Part shown: positions 19,990 through 29,361 of the stretch, one piece after another
Position numbering within the stretch: position 1 is the stretch's first letter
Layout of the letters: every line of letters begins with the position of its first letter
DNA from: Borrelia recurrentis A1
Lineage (GTDB): Bacteria > Spirochaetota > Spirochaetia > Borreliales > Borreliaceae
Length of the DNA: 64,000 nt
Direction of reading: 5' to 3'
Assembly (NCBI RefSeq): GCF_000019705.1
Contig: NC_011244.1
Span: 62,001 to 126,000, forward strand
Translations under genes and position numbers: made by a program
Notes under the pieces: generated by a model
What the model was told of the DNA's origin: nothing
The model's database searches: none
The model's input: the letters and a program-made list of their open reading frames with translations, nothing else

Positions 19990-21066
19990 TGAGAGAAACA
20001 ATAAATGAATTGCTAGAACAAATTGAAAATGTATGGAGGAAGCTTTGACAGTGATAAGATTAAAATACAACTTCAAAAATATGAAAAACAAATAAATAAT
20101 GAAAATTTTTGGAATGATAACAAAAGAGCACAAGAAATTCTTAAGAATCAAAATATTTTAAAAACCAAAATTGAACCTTGGAAAAACTTGATATGCCAAC
20201 TTAAAGATTTAAGGGAACTCTGTAAAATTGCAGAAAGTGAAGATGATAAAGCAATATTAGAGAGAGATGTTAATAAATTAAGAGAACAATATAAACATAT
20301 CTTAACATTATCATATTTCAAAGAAGATATTGACATTAATAGCGCATTCTTGACAATACATTCAGGAGCAGGTGGAACAGAAGCATGTGATTGGGTTAAT
20401 ATGCTATATAGAACATATTTAAGATATTCTGAGAGACGTGGATATAAAATAGAACTTATAGATTTGCTGGAATCTGAAGGAGGCATTAAATCTGTTACAA
20501 TCGAAATAAAAGGAAAATATGCATATGGATTCTTAAAAAGTGAAGTGGGAATACATCGACTTGTAAGAATTTCTCCTTTTGATGCTGCAAAAAAAAGACA
20601 CACATCTTTTGCATCTGTTTTCATTGATCCTGTAATTGATGATAAAATTGAAATAATAATTAAATCAGAAGATATTAGAGTTGATACATATAGAGCTTCA
20701 GGAGCAGGAGGGCAACATGTTAATAAAACATCATCGGCCGTTAGAATTACACATCTTAAAACAGGAATAGTAACACAATCTCAAACTGATAGAAGTCAAC
20801 ATAGAAATAAAGAATTAGCAATGAAAGTATTAAAATCAAAACTTTATGAACACTACAAAACACTAGAACAACAAAAAAGTAAATCTAAACAACAAGAAAA
20901 AAAAGATATCTCTTGGGGCAATCAAATTAGATCTTATATATTTCAACCTTATACTCTAGTAAAAGATCACAGAACAAAATTTGAAAATCCAAATATTATG
21001 TCTGTTATGGACGGAAACATTGATAACTTTATAGAAGAATACCTAAAATGGAAAAATTTAAATTAA
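19989..21066 (+). CDS. prfB: Peptide chain release factor 2, with programmed +1 frameshift
   Basis: Releases peptides at UGA and UAA. Translation starts at 19989 (ATG sharing its A with the upstream TAA) and reads 19 codons to CTT (20043-20045), then in-frame TGA (20046-20048). Skipping one base gives CTT GAC, continuing as LDSDKIKI to the stop at 21066: join 19989-20045, 20047-21066. The stimulatory SD-like GGAGG (20035-20039) is 3 nt before the CTT, as in E. coli. The main part holds the GGQ motif (GAGGQHVNKT) and SPF (RISPFDAAK). The result, about 366 residues, is the usual RF2 length. Confidence 0.96.
20035..20049 (+). promoter_or_regulatory. prfB frameshift site (SD-like element, CTT TGA C)
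   Basis: GGAGG (20035-20039), a 3-nt spacer, then CTT TGA C (20043-20049). This is the classic autoregulatory +1 site: slow UGA termination at low RF2 lets the peptidyl-tRNA slip and yields full RF2. Confidence 0.93.
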
Positions 21067-22457
21067 TAATAATCATGTTATTATCAATTTCAACGACTAA
21101 ACTAGCATATACTCAAAGTAACATTGAGTATAGATTTTCTTATATCATAAATACAAAAGAAGAAAATAAAGAACTCCAAAAAGGAATTGAACAAACACTA
21201 AATAAAATATACAATGCAATAAATGAGCACATTATTAACGATAATGATAAAGACTTCATAAGACGCATTTATATATATCAAAATATAATAAGCAAAGAAC
21301 AAGAATTTAGCAAACTCAAAGAAGACATGGACAAAAAAAAGTTACAAAATGCAATCAGTTTAAAAGAAGAAAATAAAATAGAAGTTAAAATTAAAAATCT
21401 TAAAGAAGACATTAAAAACATAAAAATCCAACAACAAGAACTTGAAAAATACCTTATAACTTTAAAAAAAATAAAAGCAAATTACAAAAAGAATCAAGAT
21501 AAAGTACATCTATCAAATTTGAATATAGAATTTTTAACAAGTCAAGAATTATTCTTCGTTAATTACATACACTTAAAAAAAGTAGATAAACATTATTTAG
21601 TTGAAATTAGCAATATTACTCCACAAGGAATAAAAGTTTACAAAGAAATTTTTAAACTATCATCATCCGTTGATGACATTGCATACAAAATAGCAAAACT
21701 CAGTCTTGAAGAAATATTAGGAAGAGAATTTATTAAACTTAAGATCAATGTCATAAATAATTTAGATGCCAAAATATATATAAATGAAGAATTTGTATCA
21801 AAAGGATTATATAACAATGATATATGGGATATTTCTAAACTACCAGATAAAGAAATTATCATTGACATTACAAGCACAACTTACAAACCATATAGAATAA
21901 AGCAAAAAGTAAAAAGTGGTGACACTATTGACTTAAATATTACATTACAAAAAGCAAATTCCAATAAAATATTAATTACAAGTAATATAACATCTAAAGT
22001 ATTTAAAAAAGGAGTATTTATAGGAGAAACACCAATTGAAATTGAAGAACCTGAAAATGTAGAGTCTATATTATTGCAAGCTGAAGAACACAAAAACAAA
22101 TTCATAATAATAAATAACAAAGATAAAGAAGTTTATATAGAAATGGTAAGAAATAATAAAAGTGAACTCATTACCAAAAGAGATCTATTCTATATCAACC
22201 TTAGTATTTTTACATTAAATCTTATAGGAACTGCATTTGCCATAACAAAATATAATGAATCTTCAGAACTTTACAACATAGCTTTAAATAATATTTTAAA
22301 AAATAGAATAAGACCTCAAGATTTATATAATGCAAAAGTAGAAGAGATGATTGCAACATTCTTACTTGGTACAGGAATAACATTTTCCGTTGGTAGTTTT
22401 ATACCATTAATCATTCATTTGGTACAATATATTAAAGAAGCAACTCGAGGTGAATAA
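21048..22457 (+). CDS. Exported PEGA-like membrane protein of unknown function
   Basis: 469 residues. N-terminal signal peptide (about 1-22), a coiled-coil region (about 85-145, Lys/Glu heptads such as KNLKEDIKNIKIQQQELEKY), then beta-rich segments resembling two PEGA repeats (about 225-345: LDAKIYINEEFVSKGLYNND and SKVFKKGVFIGETPIEI), and two hydrophobic helices near the C-terminus (about 385-405 and 435-460). PEGA modules occur in surface and envelope proteins. The start overlaps prfB by 19 nt. No catalytic motif seen. Confidence 0.75.
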   Translation: MEKFKLIIIMLLSISTTKLAYTQSNIEYRFSYIINTKEENKELQKGIEQTLNKIYNAINEHIINDNDKDFIRRIYIYQNIISKEQEFSKLKEDMDKKKLQNAISLKEENKIEVKIKNLKEDIKNIKIQQQELEKYLITLKKIKANYKKNQDKVHLSNLNIEFLTSQELFFVNYIHLKKVDKHYLVEISNITPQGIKVYKEIFKLSSSVDDIAYKIAKLSLEEILGREFIKLKINVINNLDAKIYINEEFVSKGLYNNDIWDISKLPDKEIIIDITSTTYKPYRIKQKVKSGDTIDLNITLQKANSNKILITSNITSKVFKKGVFIGETPIEIEEPENVESILLQAEEHKNKFIIINNKDKEVYIEMVRNNKSELITKRDLFYINLSIFTLNLIGTAFAITKYNESSELYNIALNNILKNRIRPQDLYNAKVEEMIATFLLGTGITFSVGSFIPLIIHLVQYIKEATRGE

Positions 22458-22508
22458 ACTATTGTAAAATTTATTGAACACCAAATAAAAAATAGGAGCA
22501 CTAAACTT

Positions 22509-23354
22509 TTGAGCATTTTTAATAAAATAAGAAATTTATTCAAGAATAAAGAAAAGACACAAATAATTGAAAGGTTAGAAGATCTACTCTTAGAAGCAGA
22601 TATAAAAAACGATATAGTAATAGAAATAGTAGAACATATCCAAAAAATAAAAGCTAAAGATAAACAAGAAACAGTATTACAACTAAAAAATTTACTAAAG
22701 AGTTATCTAAATCAACAACCTCTTAATTTAGAAAACAAAAGATTAAACATCTTATTGATACTTGGAGTAAACGGAGTTGGTAAAACCTCAAGTATTATAA
22801 AACTCGCAAATAAATTCAAAAATGAAGGAAAAAATGTACTAATTGCTGCAGCAGACACATTCAGAGCTGCAGCAATCGAACAACTTAAAATACAAAGCGA
22901 AAAAATTGGCATTAAAGTCATATCTCAAAACCAAGGAAGTGATGCAGCCGCAGTAATATTTGACAGCATCTCAAGTGCAAAAACTAAAAATTATGATATA
23001 TTAATAATTGATACAGCGGGAAGACTTCAAAACAAAGAAAACTTAATTAAAGAACTCAAAAAAATGGACCAAGTGATAAAAAAACAAATACTCGATACAA
23101 ACATCAATTATAAAAAAATACTGGTAATAGACTCCATATCTGGAAAAAACACAAATAATCAAACAGAAATATTTGACAAAGCAATACAAATTGACGGAAT
23201 TATAGCCACAAAATTTGACTCATCATCTAGAGCAGGTGGAATAATTAATATCTCAAAATTATTTCAAAAACCCATATATTTCTTTACATTTGGAGAACAA
23301 GTAGACAACATTAAAGAATTTAACACTGAAAACTACTTAAATAAACTATTATGA
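22509..23354 (+). CDS. ftsY: Signal recognition particle receptor FtsY
   Basis: The GTPase that docks SRP-ribosome complexes at the membrane. The 281 residues are NG domain only: an N-domain four-helix bundle, P-loop GVNGVGKTS (86-94), DTFRAAA (116-122), DTAGR (168-172) and TKFD (234-237) instead of the usual TKLD. The acidic A domain is lacking. The usual LDATTGQN is replaced by IDSISGKN, and there is an extra residue in the segment after TKFD. The start is TTG (22509) with GGAG 10 nt upstream. It overlaps the next gene by ATGA. Confidence 0.93.
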   Translation: MSIFNKIRNLFKNKEKTQIIERLEDLLLEADIKNDIVIEIVEHIQKIKAKDKQETVLQLKNLLKSYLNQQPLNLENKRLNILLILGVNGVGKTSSIIKLANKFKNEGKNVLIAAADTFRAAAIEQLKIQSEKIGIKVISQNQGSDAAAVIFDSISSAKTKNYDILIIDTAGRLQNKENLIKELKKMDQVIKKQILDTNINYKKILVIDSISGKNTNNQTEIFDKAIQIDGIIATKFDSSSRAGGIINISKLFQKPIYFFTFGEQVDNIKEFNTENYLNKLL

Positions 23355-24406
23355 CAACAAATATCATAAAATTAATATTAATTTCAATTTTAATACAAAA
23401 CATATACGGAAAAAGTTACTTTATATCAGATGTATTTTTCAACAAGTACCAGGAAATATATGATATTCCCCAAACAGGATTTTACATTGAATATACGAAA
23501 GTTAATGAAATTGAAAAATTTAGCCTTTTTAAAGATTTAAAATTAATTAAATACAAAACACAAAAAAAAATAGAAAATAATAAAAAACAATTAACATTTT
23601 ACAATGAAAAAGATATTAAAATAAAAGAAGAAATTTACGATGAGTTAAATAATAAAATAAAAGAAATAAAATATAGTCCCAAAGGAATAATTCTTGAATC
23701 TGTAGACTATTTTTATAAAAATAATGATGTGATTTACAAAGAAATCAAAATTTTAAATCAAAAACCAAAAACAATACACTATATGAAAGATACTAATGGA
23801 AAACTTTTAAAAATAACAGGATCAGATTTACAAATTTGGAATTATGGAATCAATGGAGAAATAAAATCAACATATCTTGATATAAAAAAATCTAAAACAA
23901 AAGTAATCCAATATGATGATCAAAAGAGACATTTAAAAAACATCATATTAGATAATAACAAAATTGTATCTAAAGAAAACAATCAATATTTAGATGACAA
24001 TGAAATAATCAATGTAAAAGAAGAAGATAATACAAAAATCATATCAAAATATAAAGATCATAACTTAATAAAACAAGAAGTTTATAAAGATAATAAAATA
24101 ACAAAAATATGCGACTTTGAATATAATGAATCTGGACATGTTACAATGGAAAATGTCATTATAAAAGATGAAGATAAAGAATATACTACAAAAACAACAT
24201 ATGAATATGATTCTGATGATAAATTAATATCAAAAACAATCTATGAAAATGACTTAATATCACTAAAGACTGATTATTTCAGTGACAATGAATATGAACA
24301 AAAGATATACCATAATGGAAACCCTATATTTACAATAAGATATAAAAATGATGAAATTATTGAACAAATAAATACAGATACTAGAGACAAAAATGAAACT
24401 AAATAG
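23351..24406 (+). CDS. Exported repeat protein of unknown function
   Basis: 351 residues, not recognised. An N-terminal hydrophobic segment (about 4-20) suggests export. The body is made of short beta-type repeats with a Y-x-(D/N)...K-x-I/L-x-(K/E) pattern (YDELNNKIKEIKYS, YDDQKRHLKNIILD, YEYDSDDKLISKTIYE, YKDNKITKICDFEYNE), reminiscent of YD/MORN-like antiparallel hairpins, though I would not assign either. It is translationally coupled to ftsY upstream (ATGA) and overlaps the LolC-like gene downstream by 14 nt, which points to a role in lipoprotein or envelope transport. Confidence 0.72.
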   Translation: MTTNIIKLILISILIQNIYGKSYFISDVFFNKYQEIYDIPQTGFYIEYTKVNEIEKFSLFKDLKLIKYKTQKKIENNKKQLTFYNEKDIKIKEEIYDELNNKIKEIKYSPKGIILESVDYFYKNNDVIYKEIKILNQKPKTIHYMKDTNGKLLKITGSDLQIWNYGINGEIKSTYLDIKKSKTKVIQYDDQKRHLKNIILDNNKIVSKENNQYLDDNEIINVKEEDNTKIISKYKDHNLIKQEVYKDNKITKICDFEYNESGHVTMENVIIKDEDKEYTTKTTYEYDSDDKLISKTIYENDLISLKTDYFSDNEYEQKIYHNGNPIFTIRYKNDEIIEQINTDTRDKNETK

Positions 24407-25643
24407 ACTCTTATTTAAAAGATTAATCTTAGATGAACAAAATAGCCTATCACTCACAATTGTCATAATCTTAAGTATAGTACTTGGACAAATCATTATC
24501 ATCATCACAATATCAATCATGAATGGTTTTCAAAATGATTTTTTCACAAGCATATCTACACTAGAAAGTGGCAATTTAAAAATTGAAAACAAATTAAATG
24601 AGCAAGAATTCAATTCCATTAAAAAAATGAAAGAAATAATTCAAATAAATAAAATTTATGAAACACAAGGAATTGGAATTGAAAATTATTATTACCCAAG
24701 CATACTAAATATAATAGCATTTGATACAAAAGACGTTATAAATGACAAAAACTTTCTTCTCCTAACAGGTCTGACAGCATCTCAAATCCAACTTAATGAA
24801 GATGAAATCATCATAGGAGACGTGCTCTCATATAACTTAGATCTATATGCAGGAGACACAATAGGTTTGATATTAAATGACGAAATTACAAATTTACATA
24901 CATTAAAAAACGAAGTAAAACAATTTAAAATAAAAGCCATTTTTAAAAGCAATTATAGCAAAATAAACCAATCTACAGTATTTATGAATATCAATTACTT
25001 TTACACAAAACAACTAATTAAAGATATAGATATTAATTATCAAGTAAAAACAAAAAATTTATATCCAAGTAAAAAACTAATAAATGCAATCAAAAATATT
25101 AATCAAAAAATTAAAATTAAACCTTGGCATGAATATAATAAAGAATTTTACAAAGCACTAAAAATAGAGAGAAATACAATGTTAATCATTTTAACAAACA
25201 TATTTCTTGTCATTGCTGTTAACACATACTACCTACAAAAAAGGATAATAATTAATAAAAGTAAATCTATCTCAATAATCTTATTTTTGGGACTAAGAGC
25301 ACAAAAAATTAGAAAAGTTTTTCTAATTCATTCAGTAGTAATTTGTGTACTGGGAAGCATCATTGGAATCATTTCAGGCATCATAATATCTCTAAACATA
25401 AACGAAATCTTAAATACAATTGACATCTTAATAAATAGCTTGATTAATGCTGTAAATTATATATTAAAATTAAATCTGGAAAATATAGAAATAAAAATAG
25501 TAAAAAATACAATTACGCCTAAAATATTCCTAAGTGATTTAATGCTAATACTATTTTTTGCTTGTCTATTTACAATATGTTCAAGCCTAAAAGTGACTAA
25601 AAAAATCAAATATACTGATAAAATAAACGGAGCAACATCATAA
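24393..25643 (+). CDS. lolC: LolC/LolE-type ABC transporter permease (first copy)
   Basis: 416 residues with the MacB/LolC topology: one N-terminal helix (about 22-44), a large extracytoplasmic domain (about 45-265), and three C-terminal helices (FtsX domain, about 265-400). N-terminal LFKRLILDEQNSLSLTIVI and ITISIMNGFQNDFF resemble LolC/E. Together with the ATPase and second permease that follow directly, it should form the complex that extracts outer-membrane lipoproteins from the inner membrane. The stop is followed immediately by the LolD ATG. LolC versus LolE identity is not decided by sequence. Confidence 0.85.
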   Translation: MKLNRLLFKRLILDEQNSLSLTIVIILSIVLGQIIIIITISIMNGFQNDFFTSISTLESGNLKIENKLNEQEFNSIKKMKEIIQINKIYETQGIGIENYYYPSILNIIAFDTKDVINDKNFLLLTGLTASQIQLNEDEIIIGDVLSYNLDLYAGDTIGLILNDEITNLHTLKNEVKQFKIKAIFKSNYSKINQSTVFMNINYFYTKQLIKDIDINYQVKTKNLYPSKKLINAIKNINQKIKIKPWHEYNKEFYKALKIERNTMLIILTNIFLVIAVNTYYLQKRIIINKSKSISIILFLGLRAQKIRKVFLIHSVVICVLGSIIGIISGIIISLNINEILNTIDILINSLINAVNYILKLNLENIEIKIVKNTITPKIFLSDLMLILFFACLFTICSSLKVTKKIKYTDKINGATS

Positions 25644-26333
25644 ATGCACAATACACAAAACATAATATGCATCAAAGAAATATATAAAACATATACTAAA
25701 AATAAAACAAAAATACAAGTACTAGAAAATTTAAATTTAAATGTCAAAAATGGTGATTTTATTTCTATTCAGGGTAAAAGCGGTTGTGGCAAATCAACAC
25801 TCTTTAATATCATATCAGGAATTGATAAAATGGATTCAGGAGACATAATATCATGTGGAATATCTTTAAAAAATGCAAATGAAAAAACCTTAAGTTTATA
25901 TAAAAATACAAAAATAGGTCTTGTATTTCAAAATCACAATTTAATTGATGAATTTAATGTATTTGAAAACATTATTTTACCTAAAATAATAGAAGGAAAA
26001 GATAACTTTGCAGAAATCAAAAAAAAAGCTCTGCGCTTAATGAAAATATTAGATATCGAAACAAGGAAAGAACATTATCCTTCAGAATTATCCGGAGGAG
26101 AAGCACAACGAGCAGCTATTGCAAGAGCTTTAATAAACGAACCAAATATAATACTATGCGATGAACCTACTGGTAATCTAGATATCAACACTGCCAAAAC
26201 AGTAGAATCATTATTAATAGAAACATCCAAAACATTTAATAAAACACTTCTTTTAGTAAGTCATAATCCAGAATTTTCAAATAAAGCAGATATCAAATAC
26301 GAACTTAGAGATAAAACATTAAAGAGAATATGA
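25644..26333 (+). CDS. lolD: LolD-type ABC transporter ATP-binding protein
   Basis: 229 residues. Walker A GKSGCGKST (44-52), Q-loop VFQNHNLI, ABC signature LSGGEAQRAAIARAL (near 150), Walker B IILCDEPTGNLD and H-loop LLVSHNP. This is the MacB/LolD/FtsE subfamily, flanked on both sides by FtsX-type permeases, so it powers lipoprotein release or a related mechanotransmission process. Its start directly follows the first permease, and its stop overlaps the second one. Confidence 0.93.
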   Translation: MHNTQNIICIKEIYKTYTKNKTKIQVLENLNLNVKNGDFISIQGKSGCGKSTLFNIISGIDKMDSGDIISCGISLKNANEKTLSLYKNTKIGLVFQNHNLIDEFNVFENIILPKIIEGKDNFAEIKKKALRLMKILDIETRKEHYPSELSGGEAQRAAIARALINEPNIILCDEPTGNLDINTAKTVESLLIETSKTFNKTLLLVSHNPEFSNKADIKYELRDKTLKRI

Positions 26334-27580
26334 TGCACTCCAATATTAAAGAACTTTTAAAAATAGCATATGTTATATTCATACACTCAAAAAATAAAAA
26401 AGCTCTTATAGGTTCTGGGATATCTTTAAGTCTAGTAATGATTCCTTTAATAATTGTTTATTATATGTCAAACAATATTATGAACGCCACAATAGAAAGA
26501 TACATTGAAAATGAAGGATTTTCAGTACAGATAGAATATAATGAAATTCAAAAAGATGAATATCTAAAATCTAAGCTAGAAAAATTTAAAAACGAATATA
26601 AACATGATAAGCTAAGATATTTCTTTGAGAAAAGAACCTATGGACTTATTGGAAATAAAAAAAAACAAGGGGCTTTAATCAGAGCAGTAGAAAATAAATT
26701 TATTAATAATAATAAACATATAAAATTAGTAGATGGAAAGAAAAACTTTAATAAAAATGAAATATTAATATCAAGACAAATCACAGAAAAGCTTAATTTA
26801 AATATTAATGACTCTATCTACTTAATAGTACCTAACAATAAATATCAAAAAATACTCCCCAGAGCACAAAAATTTACCATAGCTGGAATAATTGAAACAG
26901 GATTAAGAGAAATTGATAAAAATTTAGTTTTTATTTCATTACAAGACGCAAATATAATGACAAAAGAATTATCTAAAAGTATAATTGGACTTTCTATTAA
27001 AACCAATACAAAAGAAAAAACTAATAATCTTAAAGAAAAGCTCACAAAAGAATTTAAAGAATATAAAATAAAAACATTTTCTGAACTATATCTAAACAAA
27101 TATACAAATTTAAATATAAGCAAAAAACTTTTAATATTTATTATGGCATTTATCGTAATATTTGCAAGTATTAATATATCCTCATCACTCTGTATGTTAA
27201 TACTTGAAAATAAAAAGAAAATTGCAATATTAAAATCAATTGGAATGAATAATGCAACCCTTAAATTAATATTTATACTGATAGCACTTGTTTTAAGTTC
27301 AACATCATGCATAATAGGAATCATCATAGGAAATTACCTAACCATCAATATAGAACAAATAATTAACATAGTAGATATTATAACCAATATAATTTTAAAG
27401 ATATTTGGCGCTGATAACACAGAACTTCTAAATTCTGACTATTATATATCTGAATTTAACATCAAAATAAGTACTAAATTTAGCCTAATTATCCTCTTAG
27501 CCTATACATTAATTAGTATTGCAACAACACTTATTCCTCTGAACATCATCTCAAAATTTAAAGAAAAAGAAATACTATAA
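26330..27580 (+). CDS. lolE: LolC/LolE-type ABC transporter permease (second copy)
   Basis: 416 residues, the same length as the first permease. N-terminal helix (about 26-48), periplasmic MacB-like domain, three C-terminal helices with the FtsX-type segment LILENKKKIAILKSIGMNN (about 285-303), which is conserved at the cytoplasmic coupling helix. Start may be either of two adjacent ATGs (26330 or 26333). Last gene of the plus-strand run that began at 12968. Which of the two permeases is the LolC or LolE equivalent is uncertain. Confidence 0.85.
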   Translation: MMHSNIKELLKIAYVIFIHSKNKKALIGSGISLSLVMIPLIIVYYMSNNIMNATIERYIENEGFSVQIEYNEIQKDEYLKSKLEKFKNEYKHDKLRYFFEKRTYGLIGNKKKQGALIRAVENKFINNNKHIKLVDGKKNFNKNEILISRQITEKLNLNINDSIYLIVPNNKYQKILPRAQKFTIAGIIETGLREIDKNLVFISLQDANIMTKELSKSIIGLSIKTNTKEKTNNLKEKLTKEFKEYKIKTFSELYLNKYTNLNISKKLLIFIMAFIVIFASINISSSLCMLILENKKKIAILKSIGMNNATLKLIFILIALVLSSTSCIIGIIIGNYLTINIEQIINIVDIITNIILKIFGADNTELLNSDYYISEFNIKISTKFSLIILLAYTLISIATTLIPLNIISKFKEKEIL

Positions 27581-27590
27581 TCCATATAAA

Positions 27591-27607
27591 AAAATAGATA
27601 CTATTTT
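27591..27607. terminator. Short hairpin between convergent lolE and the downstream minus gene
   Basis: Arms 27591-27597 and 27601-27607 pair over 7 bp with a 3-nt loop. It lies in the 20 bp between convergent stops and overlaps the stop codon of the minus-strand gene. All but one pair are A-T, so it would be a weak terminator. Confidence 0.35.
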
Positions 27608-28887
27608 ACAAATACATTAATGATTTTAATAGAAGATAATTCCTCTTTAATGTTTGCATAAATCTCTTTTGGAAAAATGGTTTTTAGTGAAAAAACTTGT
27701 CTAGAACGAGATTTAAGAAAAGAATTGGATTCAGAAATTAACTTTCTCTTTAACGACCTAATGACTTGACTATCTTTAGTAACATAAATTATTTCAATTT
27801 CTAAATCTTTAACATCATCACTTGAACTATTATAAACTTCTATTAAAGAATTAACTTCATAAATTTCAAAAGATTCATGAAAATAACTACCAAGATATTT
27901 AAAAGTTAATATTGATGAACTTGTCTCCAAATTAATACCAGAGAAATCATTAACGTCTTTAAAAAATTCAATTAAACGTATATCAAGAACCATTTTTTTA
28001 GGATGAGAACTAATACCTTTAGAAACATTATATATAAAATCAATTGGAACATATACTCCCCTATTCCATTTATTAGGGAAATCACTCTTCTTTTCAAAAA
28101 CTTTATTTAAAATAGGTTTTCCCAAATCATCATAAACTGTTATACTATAAGAAATATTTTTAATAGAATCTTTAGATGAAATAATTCCTGCTTTTAACTG
28201 ATAAGTATGTGAATCTTCAAAAACCAATACCTTAGCACTTTCAACTTCAACATAATATAAAACATTAGGATTGGCAATAAGATTAGCAGATTCAACTATT
28301 AAATCAGATGCCCTTGTAACTGAAGGCAAGCCTTGAACTACAGGCTCTTTGATATCCCTCTCTAAATCACCAAAATATTCATGACCAACAATAAAAGGAT
28401 ATACTGTTCTATATGTAATAAATGCAATAACAGATATTAATATAAAACTTAACAATAATACTAATATCCTCTGTTTTAATTTTGAAAATTCATCATATTC
28501 TCTTAAATCAACTCCATCAATTATTCCAAACTCTCTAGCCTGCAAACTTACATGTATTAATTTTTTATTTGTCTCTTTAATATTTATTTCCGTAACAAGC
28601 CTCTTATACAGATTAAAAAATAAAGTAAAGAGAGACTTATTATGAAGAGAATACAAATATACAGCATCAAGTTCTCTTAAAGAATGAGCAAAATCTCCAG
28701 CTCTTTCTAATTGTCGAGCTCTATCATATATCTTAAAAAAATGCTTTTCAATATTTTCCATATCAGCATCAGAAATATCAGCTCGTCCCATAATTTCTTT
28801 TATTCTTCTTTCTTTTAAAATTTTATTCTTATGCTTAGATAAAGTAGATAAATAAATTTTAATTCTTTCTTCAGAAGTTTTACTCAT
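27601..28887 (-). CDS. Unknown single-pass membrane protein
   Basis: 428 residues, not recognised. The N-terminal approximately 135 residues are helical and charged, with one TPR-like pair (RARQLERAGDFAHSLRELDAVY). One transmembrane helix lies at about 138-160 (ILVLLLSFILISVIAFITY). The C-terminal approximately 260 residues are beta-rich and outside if the N-terminus is cytoplasmic. The start overlaps the upstream small gene by 8 nt. No catalytic motif. Confidence 0.75.
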   Translation of the reverse strand: MSKTSEERIKIYLSTLSKHKNKILKERRIKEIMGRADISDADMENIEKHFFKIYDRARQLERAGDFAHSLRELDAVYLYSLHNKSLFTLFFNLYKRLVTEINIKETNKKLIHVSLQAREFGIIDGVDLREYDEFSKLKQRILVLLLSFILISVIAFITYRTVYPFIVGHEYFGDLERDIKEPVVQGLPSVTRASDLIVESANLIANPNVLYYVEVESAKVLVFEDSHTYQLKAGIISSKDSIKNISYSITVYDDLGKPILNKVFEKKSDFPNKWNRGVYVPIDFIYNVSKGISSHPKKMVLDIRLIEFFKDVNDFSGINLETSSSILTFKYLGSYFHESFEIYEVNSLIEVYNSSSDDVKDLEIEIIYVTKDSQVIRSLKRKLISESNSFLKSRSRQVFSLKTIFPKEIYANIKEELSSIKIINVFVK

Positions 28888-29197
28888 TATCTTCTAGTTC
28901 ATCAACTTTTTTTAAAAGCCAATAAGCAATATTTTTAGCCGTATCTTTTGTAATAGAAATTCCAACAAAAGAATTAATCAAAATTACCTTTTCTTTAGAA
29001 CCCCTAAGATCTCCAGAAATCTCTTCCAAAACACCTTCTTTAGTTTTAGTATAAACAATCTCTTCAGGAATTTCTGTAGACTCAAAAACAAGATCACAAA
29101 AAATTTCTCCAGTATTAGTTACACTTCCATAAATATTATTAATAGGAACTAATTTATAATCTTCTGCTTTTTCAAATCTATAAATTATCTCTTTCAT
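28880..29197 (-). CDS. Small conserved-type hypothetical protein
   Basis: 105 residues, soluble and acidic, not recognised. Predicted beta-rich N-terminal part (YKLVPINNIYGSVTNTGEIFCDLVFES) and a C-terminal helix (ITKDTAKNIAYWLLKKVDELE). It has no SD in front of the ATG (29197-29195); instead a minus-strand TATAAT (29210-29205) ends 7 nt before the ATG, which would place the transcript start on or next to the start codon. It overlaps the membrane-protein gene downstream. Confidence 0.72.
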   Translation of the reverse strand: MKEIIYRFEKAEDYKLVPINNIYGSVTNTGEIFCDLVFESTEIPEEIVYTKTKEGVLEEISGDLRGSKEKVILINSFVGISITKDTAKNIAYWLLKKVDELEDNE

Positions 29198-29204
29198 AAA
29201 ACGA

Positions 29205-29320
29205 ATTATAACATAAATATTTACCTAGAATTAAAATATAAGATTTAAAATCACAAACCGCTTCAATTAAAATACAAAATATTTTACACACAAAAATAAA
29301 ATAAAAAATAATGTTATAAT
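29205..29320. promoter_or_regulatory. Divergent promoter region of sufS (+) and the 105-aa gene (-)
   Basis: Plus strand: TATAAT at 29315-29320 places a start about 35 nt before sufS, which has an AAAGAG SD. The -35 is not recognisable. Minus strand: TATAAT at 29210-29205, 7 nt from the ATG at 29197. The region between is almost pure A/T. Confidence 0.5.
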
Positions 29321-29361
29321 TTTTAAAATAAAATTTTTCATATAAAAATAAAGAGTAATAA

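Noticed and set aside
20148-20624. 158-codon minus-strand frame opposite prfB
   Set aside because: Antisense to a certain gene; no start signals.
26845-27327. 160-codon minus-strand frame opposite lolE
   Set aside because: Shadow frame of a hydrophobic coding region; no independent signal.
12968-27580. Possible horizontally acquired island, because the plus genes are so rich in Ile/Lys/Asn
   Set aside because: The same bias is in every plus-strand gene including prfB and asnS; it follows strand, not origin. No integrase, repeats or tRNA flank it.
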